DNA of 36,861 nucleotides. Origin: an uncultured Anaerovibrio sp. (GTDB lineage Bacteria > Bacillota > Negativicutes > Selenomonadales > Selenomonadaceae). Location: positions 1-36,861 of the forward strand of contig NZ_CAMYWM010000008.1 of the NCBI RefSeq assembly GCF_947302755.1, read 5' to 3'. The translations under genes were made by a program, and so were the position numbers. The notes beneath the pieces are model-generated. The model was not told where the DNA came from. It was given only the letters and a program-made list of their open reading frames with translations, and ran no database searches. Positions 7,723-17,306 of the stretch are shown piece after piece; within the stretch, counting starts at the first letter, position 1, and each line of letters starts with the position of its first letter.

Positions 7723-8355
7723 TTACTTCCAATTGTGCATGAACCGGGACAGCATTCCCCGTACCCGGCGGACACCGCTTTTTTGCAGACGATATATGTG
7801 GGCGGTACTTACATTAAGCATATCCGCCACCGCCTTTATCTCCTGGCTGTTGACCAAAACCTGATTCAGCACCAGCTGCTCCTTTTGGGGCAGGCGTCCC
7901 ATAGCCTCCAGTACCACATCTGAGGCCATATGAATTTCCGCCAGCTCAGGCACCGGCGTACCGGTATCCGCCAGCATATCCAGGTGGGACAGACCAGGCT
8001 CCGTTTCGGCCTCCAGACAGGCAATATCAGCGTTGCCCTCCTCCTTCATAAAGCGGTACATTCGGCCCCTTATACGGTACACCGCAAACAGGCTGAATGC
8101 CACCCCCTTATCCGGGTCAAAGTTCTCCACGGCTTCAATCAGCCCCACTGTCCCCTCCTGAATCACATCCATAATGTTATCCAGATCCTTAAAGGGCAGG
8201 GCTGTCTTGAACACCAAGGGCTGATAGGCCTCAATGAGCCGCCGCCTGGCATCGCTGCTGTGGTTCTGCTTAAATTCATACCACAGAGCCCTCTCCTGAT
8301 CCGGCTCCAGCAGCCTTACCTTATTCAGTTCCTGTAGGTACTCAGATAACTGCAT
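7723..8355 (-). CDS. Sigma-70 family RNA polymerase sigma factor
   Basis: A 210-residue sigma factor that directs RNA polymerase to a promoter subset. Region 2 is clear (about 45-105): LVFKTALPFKDLDNIMDVIQ, EGTVGLIEAVENFDPDKG and FSLFAVYRIRGRMYRFM, covering core binding and -10 recognition. Region 4 (about 150-205) has the helix-turn-helix QEIKAVADMLNVSTAHIYRLQKSGV for the -35. Region 1 and most of region 3 are missing, so it is an alternative factor rather than the housekeeping one. Its position inside the outer-membrane cluster, 20 bases after tamB and before a single-pass membrane protein, suggests an envelope-linked regulon (inferred). AGAAGG precedes the ATG. Confidence 0.9.
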   Translation of the reverse strand: MQLSEYLQELNKVRLLEPDQERALWYEFKQNHSSDARRRLIEAYQPLVFKTALPFKDLDNIMDVIQEGTVGLIEAVENFDPDKGVAFSLFAVYRIRGRMYRFMKEEGNADIACLEAETEPGLSHLDMLADTGTPVPELAEIHMASDVVLEAMGRLPQKEQLVLNQVLVNSQEIKAVADMLNVSTAHIYRLQKSGVRRVRGMLSRFMHNWK

Positions 8356-8375
8356 AAAATCCTTCTTTTCTGCTA

Positions 8376-11300
8376 CTAGCGGGTTATTCTGGCATAGCCC
8401 ATATCACTGTAAATCAGCTTTTCCTCTGCTTCCTCCCGCAAAGGCGAAGCGGTGGAGAACCGGAATTGGGTAGTCAGACCAAAGGTATGGGCATGCTTTT
8501 CATTCAGGAAATACATTAGATTGAGGTTATCCGTCAGCTCGTATTCCATACCGGCCTTATACTCATCGTTATTGACGCTCTTGGAGTAGGTCACCATAGT
8601 TTTGTCAGTAATGTACTTACCCAATTTGATATTATACACTTCAGTGTAATTTTTGTCGCCTGTTTTTTCACTAAGTAACTCCGAGGTATCCCGTTCTATA
8701 GAAAACAGGTCCAGATCCAGGGCATTTCTGAGGACATTTTCCACCTCGGAAAGCACCGTCATCTGCAGGCCCACATTAAACATGGCGGCAAATTTAGCGG
8801 AATCACTCATATTGGAGCTGTAATTGCTCCTCAGGGTAAGGAGCTGAATAATATTCATCTCCGACATCGGCGGCGATGACATAAGCCTGAACCGCATATG
8901 CTCCACCGGCCCATCCAGACTGACAAATACCCGGGTGCTGGCCACCTTGGTACCGGCCTTCAGGGTTATGGATGGATACAGGCTGTCACTGCGGTTGAAC
9001 CTTATGGCCCCCTCATACACCTGGAAATTGGTTTTAAGGTAGCTTATGGTTCCCCTCTTCACCGTAATGGCCCCGCTGGTATGGGGCATCAGGGTGGTAC
9101 CCTGGAAATGGGCCTCCCCCACCAGGACCACGTTGCCGAAGTTACCGCTGATATACCGGACGCCCTTGCCCAGCTCCACATCAAAATTCAGGCCCACCTC
9201 CGGCATCTCCGTACTGCTACTCGGGATTGGCGGCGTGGAAAGAATCACATTCTCCAAAAAGAGCCGCCCGGAGATACTTGGAATAGTTCTGGCTGCCACC
9301 GGTTCACCCATAATATATTCATCCGGCTTTTCCAGGCTGTCAATATTTATGGTTGTGGTCAATGGGCCGCGGAAGAAATCACTGCGCACATCCAGCCGAT
9401 CCGCCTCAAAGCCCAGATGATAGCTTACCGGTGTCAGGCCATCCATTTCCGCATAACCGGTCATCCTGTAGCTGCCATCCCCCATCTTGCCGGTGAAATT
9501 TTCCAGCATAAAGGTATTCCCCAGCATGGACAGGCGCAGACTCACATCCGTAACCGGCTTTTCCACGCCCTTTATCTTATAGGCACCGGAGGAAACCGCC
9601 AGCGTTCCGGCAAAGGACGGGTGATCCGGGGTTCCGGTAACGGTTATGGTACCATCAGTTGGTCCCAGGGCCCATTCCACATATTTGGATAGGGTAGGCA
9701 GCAAACTAAGGTCGGCATCCTCCAGGGACACCTTCAAATTCATTTGACCATCCCCGCCCATACCATGATTTTGGCCGGCTGCCAATGGCACAAAGCCGGT
9801 TACCACTACCCGATTGGCGTTATTGCCCACCATTTTCTGGGCCACCAGGGGCTCCGTAACATGAAGTGTCCTGTCCTGAAGCATTAATTTGCCGGACAGG
9901 GTGTCAATGGCCGCTCCCAGAACCCCCAGATTTTCTCCATATATGGAAATATCCGCCATTGGATTGGCCGTTTGACCGGCCGCCTCCACATGACAATTTA
10001 CCCAACCGGTAATATTGCCCTCATAGCCAGCCGCCCCTGCCAGAGCCCCTGCATCAATATTGGAGGCATCAGCGGTAAGGGACAGCTCACCGTCCAGATC
10101 AATGGTCCCCATGGCCGTAAATTTGCCCTGGACCCCCTCGGAGCCGGTCAGAGACTTTATATTTATTACCCGATTATCCATGGTGGCACTGCAATACACT
10201 TCATGTAACGGATAGGTGCCAAAATAGCCCTCCCCGATAAAGGCTGTCAGAACCAGACTTGGATTATCTATTACACCACCAATGTTACAATTACCATTAA
10301 GCTTGCCGGAGATATTATTATTCTGCCATCCCGCAATAACCCCCAGAGACCTGATATCCACCTTTTCCAGGGTTATATTGCCCCCAATGGCCTCCGTCAC
10401 AAAATTATATTGGGCATTCAGGGTATACCTTCCTTCTCCCTGCTTCATATACATGTTTTGGAAGTAAATCCGGTGATTACGGTAATCAATATCCCCCGCC
10501 ACCTTATCAAATTCCTCACCGCGGAGGATTACCCCATTGGAGGTAATGGCCCCGTGGAAAATCGGCGACGCCACATTGCCCGTCAGGGTACCGGTAAAAT
10601 CAATATATCCATCCAAGGGAATTGGTGCCCTTCTGTCAAAATCATCCAGATTTATCTCCTTGGCCTCCACGGTAATATTCATATCCCCCCCGGAGGTTAT
10701 GGTACCATTGCCGATATGGGCCTTAATGCCCGGTGATAGTATATTAATATTGCTGAGGGTCAGCAGATTATTCTCATAGGTATAATTACCGGTAATACTC
10801 TGGATGACAATTTCGTCATTGAATTTTCCCAGCTTGTAGTTAAAGTGACCATTTACCATTGGCTTATCCAGCGTACCCGTTACCTGAATTTCGTTATCCA
10901 CGCTGCCGGTAAGGGGCAAATCCACCTCCAGGGCCTTCAGCATATTTTCCATGCGGGCATTGCGGGTAGATACGGTCAGCTTGACCGTCTTCTCCCCCAT
11001 AAAGCCCATGAGACCGCTTACCTCCCAGCGATTGCCATTATCCCCTTCGATAATCAGGTCCTTGACCCCCACGCCGCGGAGACCGCCGCCGGCCTTACCA
11101 TGAAGCCGTTTATAGGGCTGACAGAACAGCACTCCATCCCGGGCGGCAAAGGAGGCCCCAATCACCGGATTGTCCAGGGTACCCATCAATTTACCCCGAA
11201 AATCCCCGTTACCGGACACATCTGCCTCCGGGGCCAGCTTCTGAATAATGGACAAATCCACATTAGCCCCGTAGAAGCTGATATCCACCTCCTGGCCCAG

Positions 11301-12821
11301 AAGCAATGTCCCCTGCAAACCAATGTCGCCTCCATTGGCCAGCACTGCACTAATATAATCAACTGTCAGATTTTTATTTTGATACATAAAGGAACCATCC
11401 AGGTGCTGAACCCCAATGCCTGCATAATCCACACCATCGGCACCGATATTACCCATAATCCGGGTATCGCCAATATTATTTACGTTGCCGGTAATAAACA
11501 GATCAGCCGACCCACGGCCTGCCACGTCCCCCAGCTCCGGAAGCTGGGCAGCCACCTGGGAAAGCTCCACGCCCTCCCCCTTTACCTTCGCCACAAAATC
11601 AAAGGCAGCTGCATTGAAATCCCCCTCGGCGGTTACATGGCCCCCAAAGACATCGGCCCCAAAGCCGGTGACGGATACAGCCTGGTCAGCGTATTTTACC
11701 CGGGCCACACAGTTAGTAAAGCCGTAGCCACTAACCTGTCCCTGGGCAATCTTCACCTGGGCATCCACCACCGGATTAGTGGCATCCCCCGTAACCCGGG
11801 CATCAAAGGCCACGGGGCCGCTATATGGAATATTCTCCACCAGCACCCCTGGCTCAAAGCCCTTGGAGGACACCGTCAAATCGAGAATCGGCCGGCCATC
11901 CACCAGCTTTACCTTGCCCTTGGCCGTGGCCCGCTGGCCACTGGTGGTGGCATTCATAAACACCTGAATTCCCTGGTCCGTAAAGCTACACAGGCCATTA
12001 ATATCCTCTACCCCTTTATCCATGATGACCACTTGGCCCTTTTCCAGCTCCAGCTGGCCGCTGTAGTATAGCTCCGAGCCCACCCGTTCTCCAGCGGCAG
12101 CTATCCGGCTGATCCGGCCCCGAATACTGTCCTTCCGTACCATATCCGCCGGTATAAGCCCCTCTGGTATAAGGGCAACATAATTGGCCAATTCCAAATC
12201 GGTAATCTCCACATCAAAGGTATCCCGCCGTCCGCCATAGGTGGCAGCCACCTTGACAGCCGCTCCCTGATTGGTTCCGGTTCCCTCAATGCGCATTGCC
12301 GGGTAATTGGCAAAATCCAAAGCTGCCTGCAGCTCCTCCACCAAAATATCCTGCCCGTTATAGGCCGTCCTCAGAGTGCCCTCCTTAATATGAACCTTGC
12401 CCGTAAATTTAGTGTCACCAGGCTCCCCGGACAGCAAATCAGAAAAATTCCAGCTGCCATCACTGCGCTGACGGATATCCGCCTCCACCCCTGTAAGGGT
12501 TACCTCCCGGACACCTTCAGCCGGGGAATTTTTAAGCATGGAAAAATAGCTGAAGGCCACCTTGGTATCAGCTACCCGTGCAATTATTTTATCCTGCTTG
12601 TCATATACCGCCACATCCTGTATATCCACTGAATTAATGGACTCCACCTTAACCAGGCCGATTTCCACCCTGGTTCCCAGCACATCGCTGGCAATGGATG
12701 CAGCATTGTCCGCTGCCTGTGTCATAAAGGACATGGAGGTAATATAACCGTAGATGCAGGCCATAATTACCAATACCACACCCAATATGCCGGCCGCTGC
12801 GGCTTTACCCTTGTGACTCAT
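8376..12821 (-). CDS. tamB: TamB/YtfN-family translocation and assembly module protein (DUF490)
   Basis: A 1481-residue AsmA-superfamily protein. It is anchored in the inner membrane by an N-terminal segment (about 8-30, AAAAGILGVVLVIMACIYGYI) and otherwise consists of repeated beta-strands rich in Gly/Asp/Asn/Val. The family forms a long hydrophobic groove spanning the periplasm and is linked to phospholipid transport to the outer membrane and to protein insertion. The C-terminal DUF490 domain is visible (GTISYLKTNFQVYEGAIRFN and MSEMNIIQLLTLRSNYSS) and ends in strands FGLTTQFRFS. Start taken at 12821 after AGGGGG; an upstream ATG at 12872 lies inside the terminator of tolC. No tamA is seen here. 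The genes on either side are tolC and a sigma factor. Confidence 0.93.
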   Translation of the reverse strand: MSHKGKAAAAGILGVVLVIMACIYGYITSMSFMTQAADNAASIASDVLGTRVEIGLVKVESINSVDIQDVAVYDKQDKIIARVADTKVAFSYFSMLKNSPAEGVREVTLTGVEADIRQRSDGSWNFSDLLSGEPGDTKFTGKVHIKEGTLRTAYNGQDILVEELQAALDFANYPAMRIEGTGTNQGAAVKVAATYGGRRDTFDVEITDLELANYVALIPEGLIPADMVRKDSIRGRISRIAAAGERVGSELYYSGQLELEKGQVVIMDKGVEDINGLCSFTDQGIQVFMNATTSGQRATAKGKVKLVDGRPILDLTVSSKGFEPGVLVENIPYSGPVAFDARVTGDATNPVVDAQVKIAQGQVSGYGFTNCVARVKYADQAVSVTGFGADVFGGHVTAEGDFNAAAFDFVAKVKGEGVELSQVAAQLPELGDVAGRGSADLFITGNVNNIGDTRIMGNIGADGVDYAGIGVQHLDGSFMYQNKNLTVDYISAVLANGGDIGLQGTLLLGQEVDISFYGANVDLSIIQKLAPEADVSGNGDFRGKLMGTLDNPVIGASFAARDGVLFCQPYKRLHGKAGGGLRGVGVKDLIIEGDNGNRWEVSGLMGFMGEKTVKLTVSTRNARMENMLKALEVDLPLTGSVDNEIQVTGTLDKPMVNGHFNYKLGKFNDEIVIQSITGNYTYENNLLTLSNINILSPGIKAHIGNGTITSGGDMNITVEAKEINLDDFDRRAPIPLDGYIDFTGTLTGNVASPIFHGAITSNGVILRGEEFDKVAGDIDYRNHRIYFQNMYMKQGEGRYTLNAQYNFVTEAIGGNITLEKVDIRSLGVIAGWQNNNISGKLNGNCNIGGVIDNPSLVLTAFIGEGYFGTYPLHEVYCSATMDNRVINIKSLTGSEGVQGKFTAMGTIDLDGELSLTADASNIDAGALAGAAGYEGNITGWVNCHVEAAGQTANPMADISIYGENLGVLGAAIDTLSGKLMLQDRTLHVTEPLVAQKMVGNNANRVVVTGFVPLAAGQNHGMGGDGQMNLKVSLEDADLSLLPTLSKYVEWALGPTDGTITVTGTPDHPSFAGTLAVSSGAYKIKGVEKPVTDVSLRLSMLGNTFMLENFTGKMGDGSYRMTGYAEMDGLTPVSYHLGFEADRLDVRSDFFRGPLTTTINIDSLEKPDEYIMGEPVAARTIPSISGRLFLENVILSTPPIPSSSTEMPEVGLNFDVELGKGVRYISGNFGNVVLVGEAHFQGTTLMPHTSGAITVKRGTISYLKTNFQVYEGAIRFNRSDSLYPSITLKAGTKVASTRVFVSLDGPVEHMRFRLMSSPPMSEMNIIQLLTLRSNYSSNMSDSAKFAAMFNVGLQMTVLSEVENVLRNALDLDLFSIERDTSELLSEKTGDKNYTEVYNIKLGKYITDKTMVTYSKSVNNDEYKAGMEYELTDNLNLMYFLNEKHAHTFGLTTQFRFSTASPLREEAEEKLIYSDMGYARITR

Positions 12822-12854
12822 CCAAAATCCCCCTAGATATACCAATAACATATA

Positions 12855-12884
12855 GAAAAAACTGCCACGCAATACCGTGGCAGT
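12855..12884 (-). terminator. Intrinsic terminator between tolC and tamB
   Basis: Perfect nine-base stem ACTGCCACG (12861-12869) and CGTGGCAGT (12876-12884) with a six-base loop, followed on the minus strand by TTTTTT. It ends only about 34 bases before the tamB start, leaving no room for a normal promoter. tamB is therefore likely to be expressed by read-through or through regulated termination. Confidence 0.85.
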
Positions 12885-12953
12885 CCACTACTTACAAATG
12901 CCTATTGCAATATAAGTATAGCATAAAAATATTACAAAGCTTTTAAAATTCTA

Positions 12954-14309
12954 TTATTTTTTCGCCAGCTTGCTTTCAAATTTGCTGACATCCAGATCCA
13001 CCATAATACCCATGGCCCGATCCAAATCAGCCTTGCTGTTATTGTACTGATAAAGGGCATTGTAATAATTGCTTTGGGCCGTAGTCAGCTTCTCCTCTGC
13101 ATCCATTACATCCAGATTGGTGCCCACACCGGCAGAATACCGAACCTGGGCTATTTTATAGTCCTCCTTGGCCTTTTCCACAGCCACCTTGGTGGTTTCG
13201 ATGCTCTTTTCCGCCGAGGTAAGATTCAGATAGGCCGTACGCACCTCCAGGTCTCCGGTATCCCGGGCGGCCTGGGCAGCCTCCCGGGCCTTCTCCGTGG
13301 CGGCCTTGGCCTGCTTTACCTTGGCCTGGGTTACATTATTGTCAAAAATATTCCAGCTCACATCCACGCCGGCATACCAGGTATTCTGGTTAAAGAAGGT
13401 GTCCTCCGGCTGATTATCCTCATGGAAGGGCTTGTCGCCGGCAATGGACTTGGACACAGCCGCATTAACCTTGGGCAGGGTTCCGGAAGCGGCCACCTGC
13501 TCCCTGGCCTCAGCCGCCTTTACCCGATAATCTGCCGCCAAAATATCCGGCCGGTTATGCTGGGCGTACTCCGAGCACTCATTCAGGGCGATTTCGTAGG
13601 GCATATAACCCAGCTCATCCTTTAAATGAAGCTCTGTGCCGCTGGGCAGTCCCACTATATTGTTCAGGGTGGCAATGGCCACATCGTACTTATTCTGGGC
13701 TGATACTACCCCCAGCTGGGCATTGGCCAGCTGGACCTGGGAGGCCAGCACATCGGACTTGGCCACCGTACCGGCATTATATTGGGCATTAACATTCCGC
13801 AAATGCTCCTCCAGGGTTCTCACGGAATCCTGGGATACCTTTATCTGATTGCGGCAGTTCAGGGCATTAAAATACGCAGCCTGGGTTCTGGCCTTAATGG
13901 TCTGCTTCGTCCCCTCCACAGTGAGCTCCGTGGCATCCAGGGACAAATCAGCGGCCTTGATGGTCCCTTCCAGCTGACCGCCGGTGTAAATCGGCATGCT
14001 TACGGAAACCGTATTGGCGAACAGCCCATTGGTATCCGCCATGCTGTACATCTTGCCCCCTACCCGCCGGGCACTGGTGGACCAGTTCAGGGTTGGTCCG
14101 TGACTGCGGCGGGCCTCGTGACGGGCCCATACCGCTGCATCATAATCATCAATGGCACTCCTGAGGGTATGGTTGTTATTCATCGCCATATCCACACATT
14201 CCTCTATATTTACCTCAAGGCTTTCCGCCAGGGCAGTTCCGCCCATGGACATGGTTATAACACCGCTGATTGCTAAAGCGGATAATTTCTTAAGACTATT
14301 AATTTTCAT
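12954..14309 (-). CDS. tolC: TolC-family outer membrane efflux protein
   Basis: A 451-residue TolC-like protein, which forms a trimeric outer-membrane channel with a long periplasmic helical barrel for type I secretion and drug efflux. Signal peptide at 1-28 (cleavage near ALAES). The two internal repeats of the family are seen: NIEECVDMAMNNNHTLRSA at the start and CSEYAQHNRPDILAADYRV in the middle, each leading into long helices. The last helices contain AEKLTTAQSNYYNALYQYNNSKADLDRAMG. Start chosen at 14309 after GGAGGAGG; the longer reading from 14363 spoils the signal peptide. It follows mlaD by 77 bases and ends in a terminator. No inner-membrane pump partners are in the window. Confidence 0.93.
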   Translation of the reverse strand: MKINSLKKLSALAISGVITMSMGGTALAESLEVNIEECVDMAMNNNHTLRSAIDDYDAAVWARHEARRSHGPTLNWSTSARRVGGKMYSMADTNGLFANTVSVSMPIYTGGQLEGTIKAADLSLDATELTVEGTKQTIKARTQAAYFNALNCRNQIKVSQDSVRTLEEHLRNVNAQYNAGTVAKSDVLASQVQLANAQLGVVSAQNKYDVAIATLNNIVGLPSGTELHLKDELGYMPYEIALNECSEYAQHNRPDILAADYRVKAAEAREQVAASGTLPKVNAAVSKSIAGDKPFHEDNQPEDTFFNQNTWYAGVDVSWNIFDNNVTQAKVKQAKAATEKAREAAQAARDTGDLEVRTAYLNLTSAEKSIETTKVAVEKAKEDYKIAQVRYSAGVGTNLDVMDAEEKLTTAQSNYYNALYQYNNSKADLDRAMGIMVDLDVSKFESKLAKK

Positions 14310-14386
14310 CAACAGATACCTCCTCCAAACCAGTATATTACACCTACTTGGTGAAAAAAACATGAGAATTGGATTAAAATATTCAA

Positions 14387-15667
14387 CTAAAAGCTGCGCC
14401 GCAGGCCAAAATAGGTGGCCCTGGTACGACTGCGGTTAATGTCATTTACCTGGGTAAACAGGTAGGTATCGGGGGCCACCTCAAACTGCAGCCGGGACCG
14501 CAGCTTAAATTCATTGGGGTCGTAGGCATCCACCGAAAGCTGCACCTTGTCGCCGCCAAACAAATCCACCCCCAGGCCGGCCCTGCTGTCAATAATGCCG
14601 CCATGGACTCCGAACATATCTGACCGGGTTCCCCCCTGCAAATTGAAATAATTCTTCTCACCAATATCTGACACGCCGATTTTTCCATAGCTGCTGCCAC
14701 TGTACAGGCCAAGGTCAAAATTGCTGGACCATTTGTGATTATTGCCGCTGTACATGGTCTCCAGGCCGCCTCCCACCTTGATACTGGAAATTTTGTTCAT
14801 CATATTGTCAGCCCGTTCAGTAAGGTTCCGGGTATTGTGGATGGTCTGCTTCAAATCGTCGGCCACCTGGGGATCCGTTACCACACCCTCCAGGGACTTG
14901 GCCATATTATTAATCCGGCCGCTGGCCTCCGACAAATTATTTACGGCCAGCTTCAAATTTTCTGCCGTGGACCCATCCCCGCTGAAGGTATTTATCATAT
15001 CCTCCACGCTGTTGGCACTGCGGGTAAGACTGGCAGTCATCATATTAAGGTTCCGGGCCATATTGCGGATATCCTCCTGGGAGCTCACCGTCACACTAGA
15101 CAGGGAGGCCGTCATAACATTCAGATTGGCCGTTACCTGACGCATATTGGTGGAAATATCCTTCAAGGCCGTCTTGGTATCATTGTCGCCGATAATATCA
15201 TTCATGTTGCCCAGCAGCTTCTGAACCTGTTGAAGGGCTTTACTGATTCCCTCCATGACATTTTCCATGCCGATCTCACCCTTGCCCTCCACATAGTCAT
15301 CAGGCTGATAGCAATCGGACATATCGCTGTCCTTGTCCGGCTGTATATTCACGAACCGGGCCCCCATAACACCGTTGGAGGTTATGGAGAATTCCGACTT
15401 TTTGGGGATCTTCACCTCGTCCTTAATCTTTACCTTAACCAAAACCCCGGTGCCGCTTGGAGTAATATTCTCCACACTGCCTATATTGACACCGGCATAG
15501 GCCACCTCATTCCCCGGCGTTAAGCCTATGGCCTGAGTAAAGCCTACATACAAATTGTAGCTTTTTTCTCCCCCAATACTAAAATTGGTGAGAAAAACAA
15601 ATACAGCAATTACCAGGGCCAATCCCTCCACGGTAAAGGCCCCCACCTTAACCTCTGTGTTCACCAT
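14387..15667 (-). CDS. mlaD: MlaD-type MCE protein with C-terminal outer-membrane beta-barrel
   Basis: The substrate-binding MCE subunit of the Mla phospholipid transporter, 426 residues against about 180 in E. coli MlaD. Order of parts: inner-membrane segment (about 11-29), MCE domain (about 37-112, GFTQAIGLTPGNEVAYAGVN and SITSNGVMGARFVNI), a long helical stretch (about 133-295, many Asn/Met/Thr/Ser heptads), then amphipathic strands (about 298-426) ending in ATYFGLRRSF. A C-terminal Phe after alternating strands marks an outer-membrane barrel, so one chain could bridge both membranes. The same organisation has been reported for the Mla system of Veillonella parvula. The start codon overlaps the mlaF stop (TAATG). 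Confidence 0.92.
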   Translation of the reverse strand: MVNTEVKVGAFTVEGLALVIAVFVFLTNFSIGGEKSYNLYVGFTQAIGLTPGNEVAYAGVNIGSVENITPSGTGVLVKVKIKDEVKIPKKSEFSITSNGVMGARFVNIQPDKDSDMSDCYQPDDYVEGKGEIGMENVMEGISKALQQVQKLLGNMNDIIGDNDTKTALKDISTNMRQVTANLNVMTASLSSVTVSSQEDIRNMARNLNMMTASLTRSANSVEDMINTFSGDGSTAENLKLAVNNLSEASGRINNMAKSLEGVVTDPQVADDLKQTIHNTRNLTERADNMMNKISSIKVGGGLETMYSGNNHKWSSNFDLGLYSGSSYGKIGVSDIGEKNYFNLQGGTRSDMFGVHGGIIDSRAGLGVDLFGGDKVQLSVDAYDPNEFKLRSRLQFEVAPDTYLFTQVNDINRSRTRATYFGLRRSF

Positions 15668-16407
15668 TATGCCTCCTTGCCAATATACAGCCCCCGTAAA
15701 AAGGCCCGAACCCGCGGATCCTCTAATCTGCGAAATTTATCTACCGCTTCCACTGCAATAAGCTTCCCCTCATAAATCATGGCAATCCGGTCAGCAATGT
15801 GAATTGCACTGTCCATATCATGGGTTACCACAACCGAGGTTACACCAAATCGCTTCTGGGTGGAAATAATCAGCTCATCTATCTTGTCCGTCATAATGGG
15901 ATCCAGTCCGGAGCTTGGCTCATCATAAAAGATTATCTCCGGGCCAAAGGCAATGGCCCGGGCCAGACTGACCCGTTTCTTCATACCGCCGGACAGCTCC
16001 CCGGGCATCATATCCTCCGTCCCGGGCAGCCCCACCACCTCCAGCTTTTCCTGCACAATGCGCTGGATTTTTTCTTCACTGTAATCCGTGTGCTCCCGCA
16101 GCCCAAAGGCCACATTGTCACCCACGGTCAGGGAATCAAACAGGGCCGAATACTGAAACACCATGCCCATATGCAGCCGGATTTTATCCAGCTCCTTTTC
16201 CCCCATGTGGGCGATATCCTTGTCCATCAGCCATATCCGGCCTTCAGTGGGCCGGTCCAGACCGATCATCAGCCGCAGCAATGTACTCTTGCCGGAGCCG
16301 GAGCCACCGATAATGGCCAGGGTTTCCCCCGTCTTTATTTCCAGATTTATATTGTCCAATACCACCTTGTCCCCAAAGGACTTGGTTACATTTTCTATCC
16401 TAATCAT
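15667..16407 (-). CDS. mlaF: ABC transporter ATP-binding protein MlaF
   Basis: The ATPase that powers the MlaFED lipid transporter at the inner membrane, 246 residues. Walker A GGSGSGKST (34-42), Q-loop VFQYSALFDSLTV, signature LSGGMKKRVSLARA, Walker B IIFYDEPSSGLDP and switch His in VVVTHDM are all present, so it should be active. The LSGGMKKRV signature and the GLDP ending are typical of the MlaF/Mkl group. It lies 15 bases after mlaE, with GGGAGG before the ATG, and overlaps mlaD by one base. Confidence 0.96.
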   Translation of the reverse strand: MIRIENVTKSFGDKVVLDNINLEIKTGETLAIIGGSGSGKSTLLRLMIGLDRPTEGRIWLMDKDIAHMGEKELDKIRLHMGMVFQYSALFDSLTVGDNVAFGLREHTDYSEEKIQRIVQEKLEVVGLPGTEDMMPGELSGGMKKRVSLARAIAFGPEIIFYDEPSSGLDPIMTDKIDELIISTQKRFGVTSVVVTHDMDSAIHIADRIAMIYEGKLIAVEAVDKFRRLEDPRVRAFLRGLYIGKEA

Positions 16408-16422
16408 GGTATCCCTCCCTTA

Positions 16423-17196
16423 TCACTTGTACAGTACCATGGAGAGGAATACGTTCAGCATAAATATTACCACAATGGCACTTACCACGGAACGGGTGGT
16501 GGCCTTGCCAACACCCTCGGCCCCCTCCGGTGCCTTCATACCGTAATAACAGCCTAAAACCGCAATTACTATCCCAAAGACCAGGGCCTTTACCAGGCCT
16601 CCGGTCATATCACTCAGCTCAGCGTACTTGGAAATGGAATCAATGTATACATAGGAGGAAATACCGGCGTAATATCTGGCTACCCCCCAGCCACCCACTA
16701 CGCCAATTATATCACCGTAAACGGTAAGCAGGGGTACCATAGCCATACAGGCCAGCATCCTGGGTACCACCAGATAGCCCAGGGGATTGGTGCCCATTAC
16801 CCGCAGGGCATCAATCTGCTCCGTTACCTTCATGGTGCTGATTTCCGCTGTCATGGCCGAACCCACCCGGCCGGCGGCTACTACCCCCACCAATACCGGC
16901 CCCAGCTCACGGCCGATGGCAATGGCAATAAGGCCGCCAACGGTGGACTCAGCCCCCATCTTGATGAACTCATGGGCCACCTGCAGGGTCATAACCATGC
17001 CGGTAAACATCATGGTCAGGGACACGATGGGCAATGTATCCACCCCCAAATGGGACATCTGATGAACAATATGCCCCACCCGGATTTTGGCTGGTATGGC
17101 CTTAAGGGTACCGATGAACAGCAGCATTACATCGCCGATAAAATATAACAGCTCCAGCACGGAAGCACCAATTTTTTCCAGAAACCTGACAAACAT
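16423..17196 (-). CDS. mlaE: ABC transporter permease MlaE
   Basis: The inner-membrane permease of the Mla phospholipid transporter, 257 residues, normal length. An N-terminal amphipathic interfacial helix (about 1-30) is followed by about five membrane segments. The family motif AIGRELGPVLVGVVAAGRVGSAM is intact, as is the region DALRVMGTNPLGYLVVPR near the coupling helix. It is the first gene of mlaEFD. The 110-base gap upstream has a GC hairpin (17265-17289, CTGGCCCC with GGGGAACCAG) without a T-run and no clear promoter, so transcription may continue from the gene upstream. Auxiliary MlaA, MlaB and MlaC are not in the window. Confidence 0.95.
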   Translation of the reverse strand: MFVRFLEKIGASVLELLYFIGDVMLLFIGTLKAIPAKIRVGHIVHQMSHLGVDTLPIVSLTMMFTGMVMTLQVAHEFIKMGAESTVGGLIAIAIGRELGPVLVGVVAAGRVGSAMTAEISTMKVTEQIDALRVMGTNPLGYLVVPRMLACMAMVPLLTVYGDIIGVVGGWGVARYYAGISSYVYIDSISKYAELSDMTGGLVKALVFGIVIAVLGCYYGMKAPEGAEGVGKATTRSVVSAIVVIFMLNVFLSMVLYK

Positions 17197-17306
17197 AATT
17201 TAAAGTCTCCATACAACCACTATACACGTAACAGACAGCTCCCTACCGGGTCAGCACAGCCGCCCTGGCCCCTGAGTAAGGGGAACCAGTGCCTGTCATA
17301 ATGATA

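Noticed and set aside
10845-12071. A 408-codon plus-strand frame opposite tamB
   Set aside because: Antisense shadow with no ribosome site and no protein-like domain pattern.
17265-17289. Terminator between the S55 gene and mlaE
   Set aside because: The hairpin CTGGCCCC/GGGGAACCAG lies upstream of the S55 stop in coordinate order but downstream in transcription only of that gene's neighbours, has no T-run, and cannot be called a terminator with confidence.
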